Positions 9,198-16,979 of a stretch of 64,000 nt of DNA are shown piece by piece; position 1 is the first letter of the stretch; each line of letters begins with the position of its first letter. The stretch is from PR03 sp031362725 (GTDB taxonomy: Bacteria > Myxococcota_A > UBA9160 > PR03), in the NCBI GenBank assembly GCA_031362725.1, contig JANLTC010000229.1, positions 1 through 64,000 on the forward strand. Reading direction: 5' to 3'. The notes beneath the pieces were generated by a model. That model searched no databases. It saw only the letters and a list, made by a program, of their open reading frames with translations, and had not been told where the DNA came from. The position numbers and the translations under genes are program-made.

Positions 9198-10430
9198 ATG
9201 ACCGTGCACGAAGCCGCCGCGAAGATTCTCGTGGTGAACAGCGGCTCGTCTTCGCTGAAGTACAGCGTCTTCGATCGGGAGAGCGAAGCGAGCGCTGCGC
9301 ACGGAGTCGTCGAACGCATCGGCGCAAGCGGAACCCAACTCGTCCAGCGCAGCGCGAACGGCGAGGTCAGCCGCGCATTGCCGCAGGGCGGCTATTCCGA
9401 GGCCTTCGCGGCGATGCTGCGTGAGCTGTCCGCGCCGGGCACCGGCGTGCTGCGCGACGTCTCCGAGATCGCGATGGTGGGGCATCGCGTGGTGCACGGC
9501 GGCGAGCGCTTCGCCGCGGCCGCGCTGATCGACGACGCCGTGCTGCGCGCGATCGAAGCGCTGGCCCCGCTCGCGCCGCTCCACAACCCGGTCGATGCAG
9601 CGGGCATTCGTGAGGCGCGGCTGCTGTTCCCGGGGGCTGCGCACGTCGCAGTCTTCGACACCTCGTTCCACCACACGCTGCCGCCGCACGCGTATCTCTA
9701 TGGACTTCCCTACGCGTACTACGAGCAGAAGGGCATTCGCCGCTACGGCTTCCACGGAACGTCGCATTCGTACGTCGCGCTCGCGGCGGCGCAGCATCTC
9801 GGCCGCGATCCCGCCGAAGTCGCGATCATCAGCTGTCACCTCGGCAACGGCGCCTCGCTGTGCGCGATCGACCGGGGTCGCTCGGTCGACACCTCGATGG
9901 GATTCACACCGGGCGAAGGGCTGATCATGGGCACGCGCTGCGGCGATCTCGATCCCGGCGTGCTGCTCCATCTGCAGCGTGTCGACGGCCTCAGCGACGC
10001 GCAGGCCGAAGAACTCCTGAACGAACGCAGCGGGCTGCTCGGACTCTCCGGTCTTTCGAGCGACATGCGCGAGATCGAGCGAGCGGCCGCCGCGGGCGAC
10101 CCGCGCGCGCTGCTCGCGGTGCAGACGTTCAGCTACCGCGTTCGCAAGTACATCGGCGCGTACGTCGCGGCGCTGGGCAGACTCGACATCCTGCTCTTCA
10201 CCGGCGGCATCGGCCAGGGAAGCGCAGGCGTTCGCTCACTCGCAACGCAGGGACTCGAGTGCATGGGCATCCAGCTCGACGCGCAGCGCAATCTCGCTGC
10301 GCGCGGCTTCGATCGGATCTGCCCGATCTCGACGGACGCTTCCCGCGTGGAGATCCTGGTCGTCCCGACCAACGAGGAACTGATGATCGCGCGCGAGACG
10401 CTGCGCGCGATCGGGCGCCCGGGCCGCTGA
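9198..10430 (+). CDS. ackA: acetate kinase
   Basis: Interconverts acetyl phosphate plus ADP and acetate plus ATP. ATG 9198 is preceded by GTGAGGA and gives 410 residues, close to the family norm. The ASKHA-fold motifs are VLVVNSGSSSLKYSVF at the N-terminus, MVGHRVVHGGE, GFHGTSHSYV, ISCHLGNGASL and LLFTGGIGQGSAGVR. Being last in the operon after phosphoketolase and pyruvate kinase, it completes a phosphoketolase bypass giving one ATP per acetyl phosphate. No phosphotransacetylase gene is seen in the window. Confidence 0.97.
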   Translation: MTVHEAAAKILVVNSGSSSLKYSVFDRESEASAAHGVVERIGASGTQLVQRSANGEVSRALPQGGYSEAFAAMLRELSAPGTGVLRDVSEIAMVGHRVVHGGERFAAAALIDDAVLRAIEALAPLAPLHNPVDAAGIREARLLFPGAAHVAVFDTSFHHTLPPHAYLYGLPYAYYEQKGIRRYGFHGTSHSYVALAAAQHLGRDPAEVAIISCHLGNGASLCAIDRGRSVDTSMGFTPGEGLIMGTRCGDLDPGVLLHLQRVDGLSDAQAEELLNERSGLLGLSGLSSDMREIERAAAAGDPRALLAVQTFSYRVRKYIGAYVAALGRLDILLFTGGIGQGSAGVRSLATQGLECMGIQLDAQRNLAARGFDRICPISTDASRVEILVVPTNEELMIARETLRAIGRPGR

Positions 10431-10505
10431 CCGAACCGCGCGCGCACGGGGCCCGAGGCGACCGCTCATGCGCGTAACCGTGCGCTCAGGTGCCCGAAGT
10501 GCGAA

Positions 10506-11438
10506 CTACCGATCGAACGCGACGAAGGTGCCGTTGATCCACCGGCCTGCGCCCGGCGATGGCCACAACGGCCCGACCAACACGCGCCCGTCAGCGGCAA
10601 CCGAGTGCAGGATCTCCCATGCCCGGCCGGGCTCCGGGTGCTGTTGCCTGCAAGGTCCCGTGGCGAGGTGCAAGGGGCTGACAGCGAGATGCCCGACGAA
10701 CGTCAGCTCCGGCGGCACGCCGACGTGAAAGGCCGCGTGTCCGGGGTTGTGTGCGCCGGTCCATTCCGCACGCAGTCCGTCGACGATGCGGTCGTCGTCG
10801 CGAAAGGTGTCGACGAGACCACTCTCGAACAAAGAAGTGAATCCTTCTCGCACGAGATCGGACGTCATCTGCTCGGGAAAGGATTCTCGCGCTGGCTCGC
10901 TCATCAGGATACGGCTGTTCGTGAAGAACGGTCGCCAACCGGCGTCGATACCGGCTTCGCGCACCGCGATCATGCCCATGCTCTCGATGTGCGAGAGCAA
11001 CACCGTGTCGACCGCGTCGGGATCGATCCCCGCGGCTCGAAAGGCGCTGCCCACCGCGTTCTGGTGCGCCGCGGTGCTCGCCGGGTCGTGCAGGATCTCG
11101 TCGGCGTTACCCATCGGATCGACGACGATCGTGCGTCCGCGCCCGTCGATGACCCACGTGCATGCGGCCACCTTCACCTTGTCACCCTCGGCCCACAACG
11201 GTTCACCCCAGGCGACGCCACGGACTTCGTCGGGGCTGAGCCCGGTCGCCGACGGGTCGATCGCGGCATCGACGTAGAGCACCCGGGTCAGCCGGAGGTC
11301 ACCGATCCTCAGTGTCGTCGTCACCCGAACAGTCTGGCTCAGCAGCGGAGCGAGCGCGAGAATCGTTCGCAGCGACGCGGTGCGCGTCCCGACCAGCGAC
11401 GGACACATGGCTGCGCGCGATCGCGCGCTCGACCTCAT
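10506..11438 (-). CDS. metallo-beta-lactamase-fold protein with degraded metal site
   Basis: Up to 310 residues, convergent with ackA. The fold is suggested by TIVVDPMGNADEILHDP, VDTVLLSHIESMGM, the HNPGHAAFHVG block and VGHLAVSPLHL, in the order seen in MBL hydrolases. The usual HxHxDH metal motif is replaced by SHIESMGM, and the later metal Asp position holds His (VGHL). The enzyme may therefore be non-canonical or inactive. The first ~38 residues look unlike the family. GTG 11324 (VTTTLRIGDLRLTRVLYV) is an alternative start, though neither has a clear ribosome site. Substrate unknown. Confidence 0.6.
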   Translation of the reverse strand: MRSSARSRAAMCPSLVGTRTASLRTILALAPLLSQTVRVTTTLRIGDLRLTRVLYVDAAIDPSATGLSPDEVRGVAWGEPLWAEGDKVKVAACTWVIDGRGRTIVVDPMGNADEILHDPASTAAHQNAVGSAFRAAGIDPDAVDTVLLSHIESMGMIAVREAGIDAGWRPFFTNSRILMSEPARESFPEQMTSDLVREGFTSLFESGLVDTFRDDDRIVDGLRAEWTGAHNPGHAAFHVGVPPELTFVGHLAVSPLHLATGPCRQQHPEPGRAWEILHSVAADGRVLVGPLWPSPGAGRWINGTFVAFDR

Positions 11439-11477
11439 GATCCTCGCCGCTCGCCGCCGGCTCGCTACGCGGGAGCG

Positions 11478-12695
11478 CTAGCCGATCAGCGCGCGAACGG
11501 GATCCGAAGCGATCGCTTCTGCGCGTAGGCGTCCGCCGAGCTCGTGTGCGCGTTCGGCGACGATCTCGTTGTCGAGGATCGCTTCGAGCGCGGCGGTAAG
11601 GCGCGTCGCATCGAGTCGGTGACGCGGGATTCCCGGCGCTGCGATGCCGAGTTGCAAGACGCGACGCGACCAATAGAACTGATCCGCGATGTGCGGCACC
11701 ACGATCTGCGGGACGCCCGCGCGGGCGGCGGTCGTCGTCGTGCCGGCGCCGCCGTGGTGCACGATCGCGGCGCAACGAGCGAACAGTGTCGGGTGCGAAA
11801 CCGCCTCGATCGCCATCACGCCTTCCGGCAGCGGTCCATCGCCGAGTTCGGCCCAGCCCGCGCTGATCACCGCGCGACAGCCGACGCGCACGATCGCATC
11901 GACGAGCACCCGCGTCGTAGCTGCGGGCTTCGAGTCGGGCATGCTGCCGAAGCCGAGATACACCGGAGGCGGTCCCGCATCGAGGAACGACTCGAGCTTG
12001 GCGGGGAGCGGCTCGCCTTCGAGTGGATGCAGCGATGCAACCTGATCGACCGGAACCGGCGCGTCGGCCGGCGCGGCGGCCAGCGACGGATCGACCGCGA
12101 GCAGCGGCCGACTTCCGAAGAGCAACTTCAAGATGTCGATGCGCGGGTCGAGACCGAGGCGGCGGCGCGCGGGCGCGAGCGCGCTGCGAACCGACCACGT
12201 GAGCGGCGTCATCACCAGCGGCCACAGCGCGCGGTTCAGCCAGCCGGGCATACCCTGCCACGGTGTGAAGATCGGCCCGTGCTCGCGCGACGGGAACATT
12301 GCGGGGCAGTACACGACGTAGCGATACGCGACCCCGCACGCCTCGGCCGCGGTCGACGCCGCCATCTCTGCGCCGCCGCCGACGACGAGGTCGGCGCCGC
12401 GCGTCTGCTCGAGCAGTGTCTCGAGGCGCTCCTCGAAGCGCTCCCGCATGTAGCGGAAGCCTTCCCTGATCGCGCGCACCGGGTGACCGTCGAGGACGTC
12501 CGCGTGCTCGTCGAGGAACGCGCGGAACGACGCGCCGCACGGAACGAAGTGCACGCCGCGTGAGGCCGCCTGCGCCGCGAAGTCGGGCGGACCGGCGAGG
12601 ACGACGTCGTGACCGGCGTTCGACAGCCGGACACCCAACTCGATCAACGGCTGCAGGTCGCCGCGGGTGCCTTCAGCAGCAAGGACGATGCGCAT
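11478..12695 (-). CDS. GT1-family glycosyltransferase (UGT / sterol-macrolide type)
   Basis: A 405-residue GT-B fold transferase that would move a sugar from a nucleotide donor to a lipid, macrolide or sterol-like acceptor. It begins MRIVLAAEGTRGDLQPLIEL, the usual UGT opening. The donor-binding half has VYLGFGSMP (~250) and the signature HHGGAGTTTTAARAGVPQIV (~310-330) followed by DQFYWSRRV. ATG 12695 has GGAGG nine bases upstream. The frame stays open above this Met into a decayed PEP-CTERM gene, but a terminator lies between, so the longer product is not expected. Acceptor unknown. Confidence 0.88.
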   Translation of the reverse strand: MRIVLAAEGTRGDLQPLIELGVRLSNAGHDVVLAGPPDFAAQAASRGVHFVPCGASFRAFLDEHADVLDGHPVRAIREGFRYMRERFEERLETLLEQTRGADLVVGGGAEMAASTAAEACGVAYRYVVYCPAMFPSREHGPIFTPWQGMPGWLNRALWPLVMTPLTWSVRSALAPARRRLGLDPRIDILKLLFGSRPLLAVDPSLAAAPADAPVPVDQVASLHPLEGEPLPAKLESFLDAGPPPVYLGFGSMPDSKPAATTRVLVDAIVRVGCRAVISAGWAELGDGPLPEGVMAIEAVSHPTLFARCAAIVHHGGAGTTTTAARAGVPQIVVPHIADQFYWSRRVLQLGIAAPGIPRHRLDATRLTAALEAILDNEIVAERAHELGGRLRAEAIASDPVRALIG

Positions 12696-12697
12696 CG

Positions 12698-12721
12698 GGG
12701 AGGTCCTCCGACCTCCCTTTT
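12698..12721 (-). promoter_or_regulatory. hairpin carrying the ribosome site of the GT1 gene in its loop
   Basis: Perfect 7-base arms GGGAGGT (12698-12704) and ACCTCCC (12711-12717) flank a 6-base loop. On the coding (minus) strand the loop reads CGGAGG, the ribosome-binding sequence of the glycosyltransferase that starts at 12695, and the helix ends about two bases before the ATG. The structure could modulate initiation. On the plus strand it is followed by TTTT and could pass for a weak terminator, but no plus-strand gene precedes it. Confidence 0.4.
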
Positions 12722-12810
12722 CGTCGGACCCGGATGAAACCTGCGGGTTGGATTCGTCGGTGCGGTCGGCTGGCGGCAACAGGAGCCGCTCGCGCGCTGC
12801 CGTCGCAACG

Positions 12811-12843
12811 AAAAAGGGCCGGAGCGCTCGCACGGTCCGGCCC
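12811..12843 (-). terminator. Rho-independent terminator of the decayed PEP-CTERM gene
   Basis: Read on the minus strand, the 8-base arms GGGCCGGA and TCCGGCCC pair perfectly around a 12-base loop and are followed by five T residues. It lies downstream of the PEP-CTERM remnant and upstream of the glycosyltransferase. The PEP-CTERM frame should therefore have stopped before it but no longer does. Confidence 0.75.
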
Positions 12844-12887
12844 CTCGACACTTGCCGGTTTCCCGGCGCGGATGCGGCGCAGTCCGC

Positions 12888-13364
12888 CTTGCGTCGCGCT
12901 GCGATCGCCGCGGGGCCGAGCGACACCAGGATCGCGGTACCCGGCTCGGGAATCGGGAACGCCGTGAAGTCGATGCTGCGAATGTCGAACGCGGTCGCGC
13001 CCGAGTTCCCGGCAACCAAGATCCACGAAGTCGAAGGCGCAGCCCACGGACCGTTGAAGGTCTCGTTGCCGCCACAGAATGAGAAAACGGCGCAGGTGTC
13101 GGAACCCGCGAGCGCGTAGCTCGACCCGGTCCAGCGGAACCAGCGCACGTCGTCGCCGATCGGCGCGATCAAGTCGCACTGCGACGCGACCGCGCCGCAA
13201 CCGAGCCCGCGCGTTCCGAAGAACGCGTTGCCACTGATGTTCACGTTGAGCGCGGAGAAGCCGCCGGTCGCCTGGACGATCGATGCCGACGACTGATCCG
13301 AGAGCGCGGCGCAATCGATCGAGAGGGCCTCGGCGCCCGAGACGACGAGCAGCGCCGCCTCGAG
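12888..13364 (-). pseudogene. decayed secreted PEP-CTERM protein
   Basis: The minus-strand frame reads as a secreted protein ending in PIPEPGTAILVSLG followed by AAIAARRK (PEP motif about 12942-12950), a short hydrophobic segment and a basic tail. That is the PEP-CTERM/exosortase sorting signal. Two features argue against an intact gene. The frame is closed upstream by TAA at 13365-13367 with no good start (only an internal GTG at 13244). It also has no stop after RRK but runs through a terminator into the GT1 gene. The start was probably lost by frameshift and the stop by mutation. The body has four or more Cys and Trp/Phe-rich segments but no recognised domain. Confidence 0.5.
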
Positions 13365-13367
13365 TTA

Positions 13368-13480
13368 CCGGACGGCAAGCAAACGCCGGCCGCGATCGGC
13401 TCGAGCGCGATGGAAGCGCCGCACCCTTCGGGAGCAGATGCGCGCGCGACTCGACGCCGAGTCGCCGAAGCCTGGATGAC
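13368..13480. other. short stretch between divergent segments, no gene seen
   Basis: Between the stop closing the PEP-CTERM remnant and the small frame starting at 13481 nothing convincing is encoded. Overlapping open frames on both strands are Arg/Ser-rich and lack a family signature. The lost signal peptide of the PEP-CTERM gene may lie here in another frame. Confidence 0.35.
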
Positions 13481-13708
13481 GTGCTGCAATGGGCGGATCG
13501 GATCGGCGCGGCCGAGACCGAGCTGAAGAAGTGCCGACTGCTTACGATGTCGGAGATTCGAACGTTGCCGACGCCGGAGCGGCGCCAGAAGCTCGTGCAG
13601 ATCTTCGAGCAGCGACACGGGCACCGGCAGGGGTTTTCAGTGGGAGGATCCGCCGCCCGGCTTGCCGGAGTAGCATCAGCAGGCGGAGCGCCGAGGAGAA
13701 CGGGATGA
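13481..13708 (+). CDS. small hypothetical protein or 3' remnant
   Basis: A 75-residue frame from GTG 13481, not assigned to a family. The first ~55 residues (for example RIGAAETELKKC and TLPTPERRQKLVQIFEQRHG) look like genuine amphipathic helix with GC-rich third positions. Its TGA overlaps the ATG of the next gene as ATGA, which favours translation in this frame. The C-terminal ~20 residues are low-complexity Gly/Ala. The frame is open upstream without a convincing start, so it could be the end of a decayed longer gene. Confidence 0.35.
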   Translation: MLQWADRIGAAETELKKCRLLTMSEIRTLPTPERRQKLVQIFEQRHGHRQGFSVGGSAARLAGVASAGGAPRRTG

Positions 13709-14157
13709 CGAAAAGTGTGATCGCGATGGCGATCCTGTTGCTGTCAGCGAGCGTCGCGACGGCGAACGGCGGACATGGCCACGGTGGTGGCCCGTATTAC
13801 GGCGGCCACAACCATGGCGGTCACTACGGCGGTCACTACAACGGCGGCTACTACCGTGGTGGCTACGGCTGGGGCGGAGGCTGGGGAAGCGGTTGGGGCG
13901 GCGGCTTCGCCGTGTATCCGCGGGTGGTCATCGGGGGCGGACCCTTCTGGGGCGGCGCGCCGTATCCCTACTACCCGTACGGTTACTACCCGCAGCCGGT
14001 GGTCATCGCGCCGCCGCAACCCCAGGTCTACGTGCAACAGGCGCCGCAACCGTACTGGTACTACTGCGAGGATCCGAAGGGCTACTACCCGTACGTTCCG
14101 CAGTGTCGCAACGAATGGCTGAAAGTGGTACCGAGGACGGATTCGACGAACCCGTGA
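13705..14157 (+). CDS. secreted Gly/His/Tyr-rich protein
   Basis: A 150-residue exported protein of unknown function. ATG 13705 follows GAGGAG at seven bases. A cleavable signal peptide (MTKSVIAMAILLLSASVATA) is followed by a low-complexity Gly-His-Tyr region (~22-75), a Pro/Tyr segment, and the C-terminal block PYWYYCEDPKGYYPYVPQC with one more short conserved turn. That block resembles the Cys-containing WYYC...GYYPYV..C ending of many small proteobacterial envelope proteins. It is followed 31 bases later by a glycine-zipper lipoprotein, and both look like envelope components. His clusters could bind metal, which is speculation. Confidence 0.75.
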   Translation: MTKSVIAMAILLLSASVATANGGHGHGGGPYYGGHNHGGHYGGHYNGGYYRGGYGWGGGWGSGWGGGFAVYPRVVIGGGPFWGGAPYPYYPYGYYPQPVVIAPPQPQVYVQQAPQPYWYYCEDPKGYYPYVPQCRNEWLKVVPRTDSTNP

Positions 14158-14188
14158 CGGTCGCGCCCCAACGAGTGGAGTTCCAGAC

Positions 14189-14740
14189 ATGCTGATCCGA
14201 TCGATGCTCCCCGCGTCCCTGCTGTTGCTCACCGCATGCGCGACGATGCCGCTCGGCCCGAGCGTGCTGGTGCTGCCGGGTTCGGGCATCTCGTTCGAGC
14301 AGTTCCAGGAAGACAACGGCGTGTGTCAGGAATGGGCGGCGCAGCAGACCGGGAATCCGCAGCAGGCAGGTGAGAATCGCGCCGCGGCGGGCGCCGTGAT
14401 CGGCACGCTGGTCGGCGCCGGAGCGGGCGCCGCGATCGGCGCCGCAACGGGCAATCCGGGCGCCGGCGCCGCGATCGGCGCGGGCAGCGGCCTGGTGCTC
14501 GGCACCGTGGGTGGCGTGGACGCGGGCCAGGGCTGGTACTACGAAGTGCAGCGCCGCTACGACAACGCGTTCCAGCAGTGCATGTACGCCAAGGGCAATC
14601 AGATCCCGATGAGCGTCGCGCCCTCGGGCAGCTCTTACGCGCCGCCGCCTCCGCCGCTCGGTTACTCGAATCCTCCGCGTTCGGGTGAGTCGATTCCGCC
14701 GCCCCCGCCCGGTCCGCCGCCCCCGCCGCCGCCTTCGTGA
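14189..14740 (+). CDS. glycine-zipper lipoprotein
   Basis: A 183-residue lipoprotein. The signal peptide ends in the lipobox LLTAC (Cys 17). After CQEWAAQQTG comes a glycine-zipper segment (~66-100, GAVIGTLVGAGAGAAIGAAT and a repeat), as in YMGG/Rick_17kDa-type outer-membrane proteins, then WYYEVQRRYDNAFQQCMYAKG and a poly-Pro tail. The helix-packing zipper suggests membrane insertion or oligomerisation in the outer membrane. Its TGA overlaps the GTG of the LOG-family gene, so the two are probably co-translated. Confidence 0.8.
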   Translation: MLIRSMLPASLLLLTACATMPLGPSVLVLPGSGISFEQFQEDNGVCQEWAAQQTGNPQQAGENRAAAGAVIGTLVGAGAGAAIGAATGNPGAGAAIGAGSGLVLGTVGGVDAGQGWYYEVQRRYDNAFQQCMYAKGNQIPMSVAPSGSSYAPPPPPLGYSNPPRSGESIPPPPPGPPPPPPPS

Positions 14741-15891
14741 GCGACGCCCCGCGCCGCCGCTACGAACTCCCCGACGCCGAACTGGAACGCGACCTCGAGT
14801 CGCTGCTCGAGCGATTCCAGGCGCGCTATGGCGCGAGCGAGAGCCCCGAGTCGGTCCGCCAGCTGCTCGTCACCGCACTGCGTCTGATCACCGATGGCGC
14901 CACACGCGCCGACATGAAGCTCGTCGCGAACGCGCAAAAGGAACTGCGCCACGCATTCCGCGTCTTCGCGCCGTACGAACACGTACGCAAGGTTGCCATC
15001 TTCGGCTCCGCTCGAACGCAACCCGGCTCGCCCGACTGGCTCGCGGCGGAAGGCTTCGCCGAGCGCATCGTGCGCGCGGGCTGGATGGTGATCACCGGCG
15101 CCGGGCCCGGCATCATGGAAGCCGCGCAAGGCGGCGCTGGCCGGCAGGCCTCGTTCGGCGTCAACATCCGACTGCCGTTCGAGCAGCAGCCGAATCCGAC
15201 GATCGCGGGCGACTCGAAGCTGATCAACTTCCGGTACTTCTTTACGCGCAAGCTGATCTTCGTGAAGGAAGCCCACGCGATCGTGCTGTTCCCGGGCGGC
15301 TTCGGCACGCACGACGAAGGCTTCGAAGCGCTGACGCTGATCCAGACCGGGCGCAGCGAAATCGTGCCGGTGGTCTTCGTCGATGCACCCGGCGGAAGTT
15401 ATTGGCGCGACTGGGAGCGCTACGTCGAGTCTCATCTGCGCGAACGCAGCCTGATCAGCCGCGATGATCTCGCGCTATTCCGTGTCACCGACGACATCGA
15501 CGTCGCGGTGCGCGAAGTCGCCGACTTCTACCGCAACTACCACTCGAGCCGCTTCGTGCGCGACTTGCTGGTGCTGCGCCTGCGCGTGGCGCCGAGCGAC
15601 GCGGATCTCGCGGCGCTGAACGACGAATTCGGCGAGCTGCTGCTCGGCGGTCGCATCGAGAGCTGCGGGGTTCTACCCGAAGAAGAAGGCGAGGACGCCG
15701 CTTTGCCACGTCTCTCGCTGCTCTTCAATCGCCGTCGCGTAGGATTGCTGCGACGGCTGATCGATCGCGTCAACAGTTGGGCGGCGGACGCCGGATCGCC
15801 GCGCGACGCGAGTCCGCGCGCGATCACCGAAAGCGCGCTGCCGCTCGAGGCGGAGAACGCGGAACTGGAAGACGAGCCGGAACGCGGCTGA
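14737..15891 (+). CDS. LOG family (TIGR00730-type) Rossmann protein, large form
   Basis: 384 residues, longer than the usual ~190-250, with a helical N-terminal extension (~1-85) and a C-terminal extension after ~300. The core has VAIFGSARTQPGS, VITGAGPGIMEAAQGG and PGGFGTHDEGFE. These match the nucleotide-binding core of the LOG/lysine-decarboxylase-like family, where PGGxGT and a following Glu act in nucleoside 5'-monophosphate phosphoribohydrolase activity. The Glu position is shifted (THDEGFE), so activity is plausible rather than certain. The GTG start overlaps the previous stop. Confidence 0.8.
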   Translation: MSDAPRRRYELPDAELERDLESLLERFQARYGASESPESVRQLLVTALRLITDGATRADMKLVANAQKELRHAFRVFAPYEHVRKVAIFGSARTQPGSPDWLAAEGFAERIVRAGWMVITGAGPGIMEAAQGGAGRQASFGVNIRLPFEQQPNPTIAGDSKLINFRYFFTRKLIFVKEAHAIVLFPGGFGTHDEGFEALTLIQTGRSEIVPVVFVDAPGGSYWRDWERYVESHLRERSLISRDDLALFRVTDDIDVAVREVADFYRNYHSSRFVRDLLVLRLRVAPSDADLAALNDEFGELLLGGRIESCGVLPEEEGEDAALPRLSLLFNRRRVGLLRRLIDRVNSWAADAGSPRDASPRAITESALPLEAENAELEDEPERG

Positions 15892-15941
15892 CGGATCGCG
15901 ACGCAAGTGTCGCCGTTTGCCAAATGCCACCTCGCTTCGAA

Positions 15942-16478
15942 CTACGGCCGCGCCGACCAAGGTCGAACTGTGCCGACCGTCGACTCCGCTTCGCCGCGAT
16001 CGATGGCAGCAGCGACGCACGCTGCGATCTCGACGCTGGTGAGCCAACGCGACCCGGTTGCGAGCGGCATGAAGCCCAACACGATCTGGTGGTAGCAGAG
16101 CCCGGGGAGCGCCTCGAATGGTCGGCGCTGCTCGGCGAGAGACCTCGTCGGATCGGCCGCGGCGCTGCCAAGAACATGGAAGGACGAGAGGTGCAAGCCG
16201 GCTCGCACCGCCTCCTCCGCGAGCACCAGCGCCGCATCCGGCGCGTGCTCTTCGTCGACCCAAGCGAGAAGAAGCGTGATCGGACCGTGCAGAGCGAGCG
16301 CAGCACGAACGGCACTGCGGAGACGCTCGGTCTGGCTGTAGTCGAGAGCGATCGCCTCGTGATGGCACCGTTCGCTGCGGATGCGCTCGTCGAGCGCACG
16401 CAGCGACGATTCGGTGCGCGCGATCGACGTGAGCGTGCGCACCGAACGGGCAATCGACACCGAGGCCTCGAGCAGCAT
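15942..16478 (-). CDS. short-chain dehydrogenase-like protein, amino terminus unclear
   Basis: 178 residues from the first Met. The body (ITLLLAWVDEEHAPDAALVL, YHQIVLGFM, RWLTSVEIA) resembles a family of short Rossmann proteins annotated as SDR-like. The nucleotide-binding loop HALVGGGTGML is encoded upstream of and across that first Met. Between the loop and the in-frame TGA at 16548-16550 there is no ATG, GTG or TTG. Either a rare start is used or a small indel removed the true start. The gene follows a membrane protein on the same strand. Substrate unknown. Confidence 0.5.
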   Translation of the reverse strand: MLLEASVSIARSVRTLTSIARTESSLRALDERIRSERCHHEAIALDYSQTERLRSAVRAALALHGPITLLLAWVDEEHAPDAALVLAEEAVRAGLHLSSFHVLGSAAADPTRSLAEQRRPFEALPGLCYHQIVLGFMPLATGSRWLTSVEIAACVAAAIDRGEAESTVGTVRPWSARP

Positions 16479-16547
16479 CCCCGTGCCGCCGCCGACGAGC
16501 GCATGACCGGCGGTGTCCGTGTCTTCTCCCGCTCTCCCGAGACCCGA

Positions 16548-16979
16548 TCAGCAGCTGCCCTTCGACTCGGGATCGGCCAGGTTCCCGCCCGCGCTCCGCC
16601 GAGCGCGCCAGCCGAGGATCAGAAACCCCGGCGGCCCGATCATCGCCGTCGGCACCGTAGACAGCAGGGGTTCGGGTGTCCCCTTCAGACTGTGCACGAG
16701 GAACGTCAGGGTTACGGCAATGCAGCTCGACACGGCGGCAGCCAGCAGCAGCGCGACCGCCGGATTCGCCCCCCTTCGCGCCAGTCTCTCGTTGTTCTTG
16801 ACGATGAAACCCGCGACGAAGAATGTGTAGGTCGCTTGCTTGAGTGCGGCAGTCGTCGCGAGAGAAACGCCGTGCGCGTAGTTGAGACGGAACACGATCC
16901 CGCCGAGCAGCGTCGCACCCACGATCGCGCCGCGGTAGTCGATGTTGGCGTCGAGCGCCGCGCGGATGCGCTTCAGCAT
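16548..16979 (-). CDS. small integral membrane protein, hypothetical
   Basis: 143 residues with about four hydrophobic segments (near 18-35, 48-62, 72-95 and 108-122). Short charged loops include an ARRGANPA turn. No family is recognised. Its start overlaps the stop of the upstream sulfotransferase by 7 bases on the same strand, suggesting co-expression. Confidence 0.6.
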   Translation of the reverse strand: MLKRIRAALDANIDYRGAIVGATLLGGIVFRLNYAHGVSLATTAALKQATYTFFVAGFIVKNNERLARRGANPAVALLLAAAVSSCIAVTLTFLVHSLKGTPEPLLSTVPTAMIGPPGFLILGWRARRSAGGNLADPESKGSC

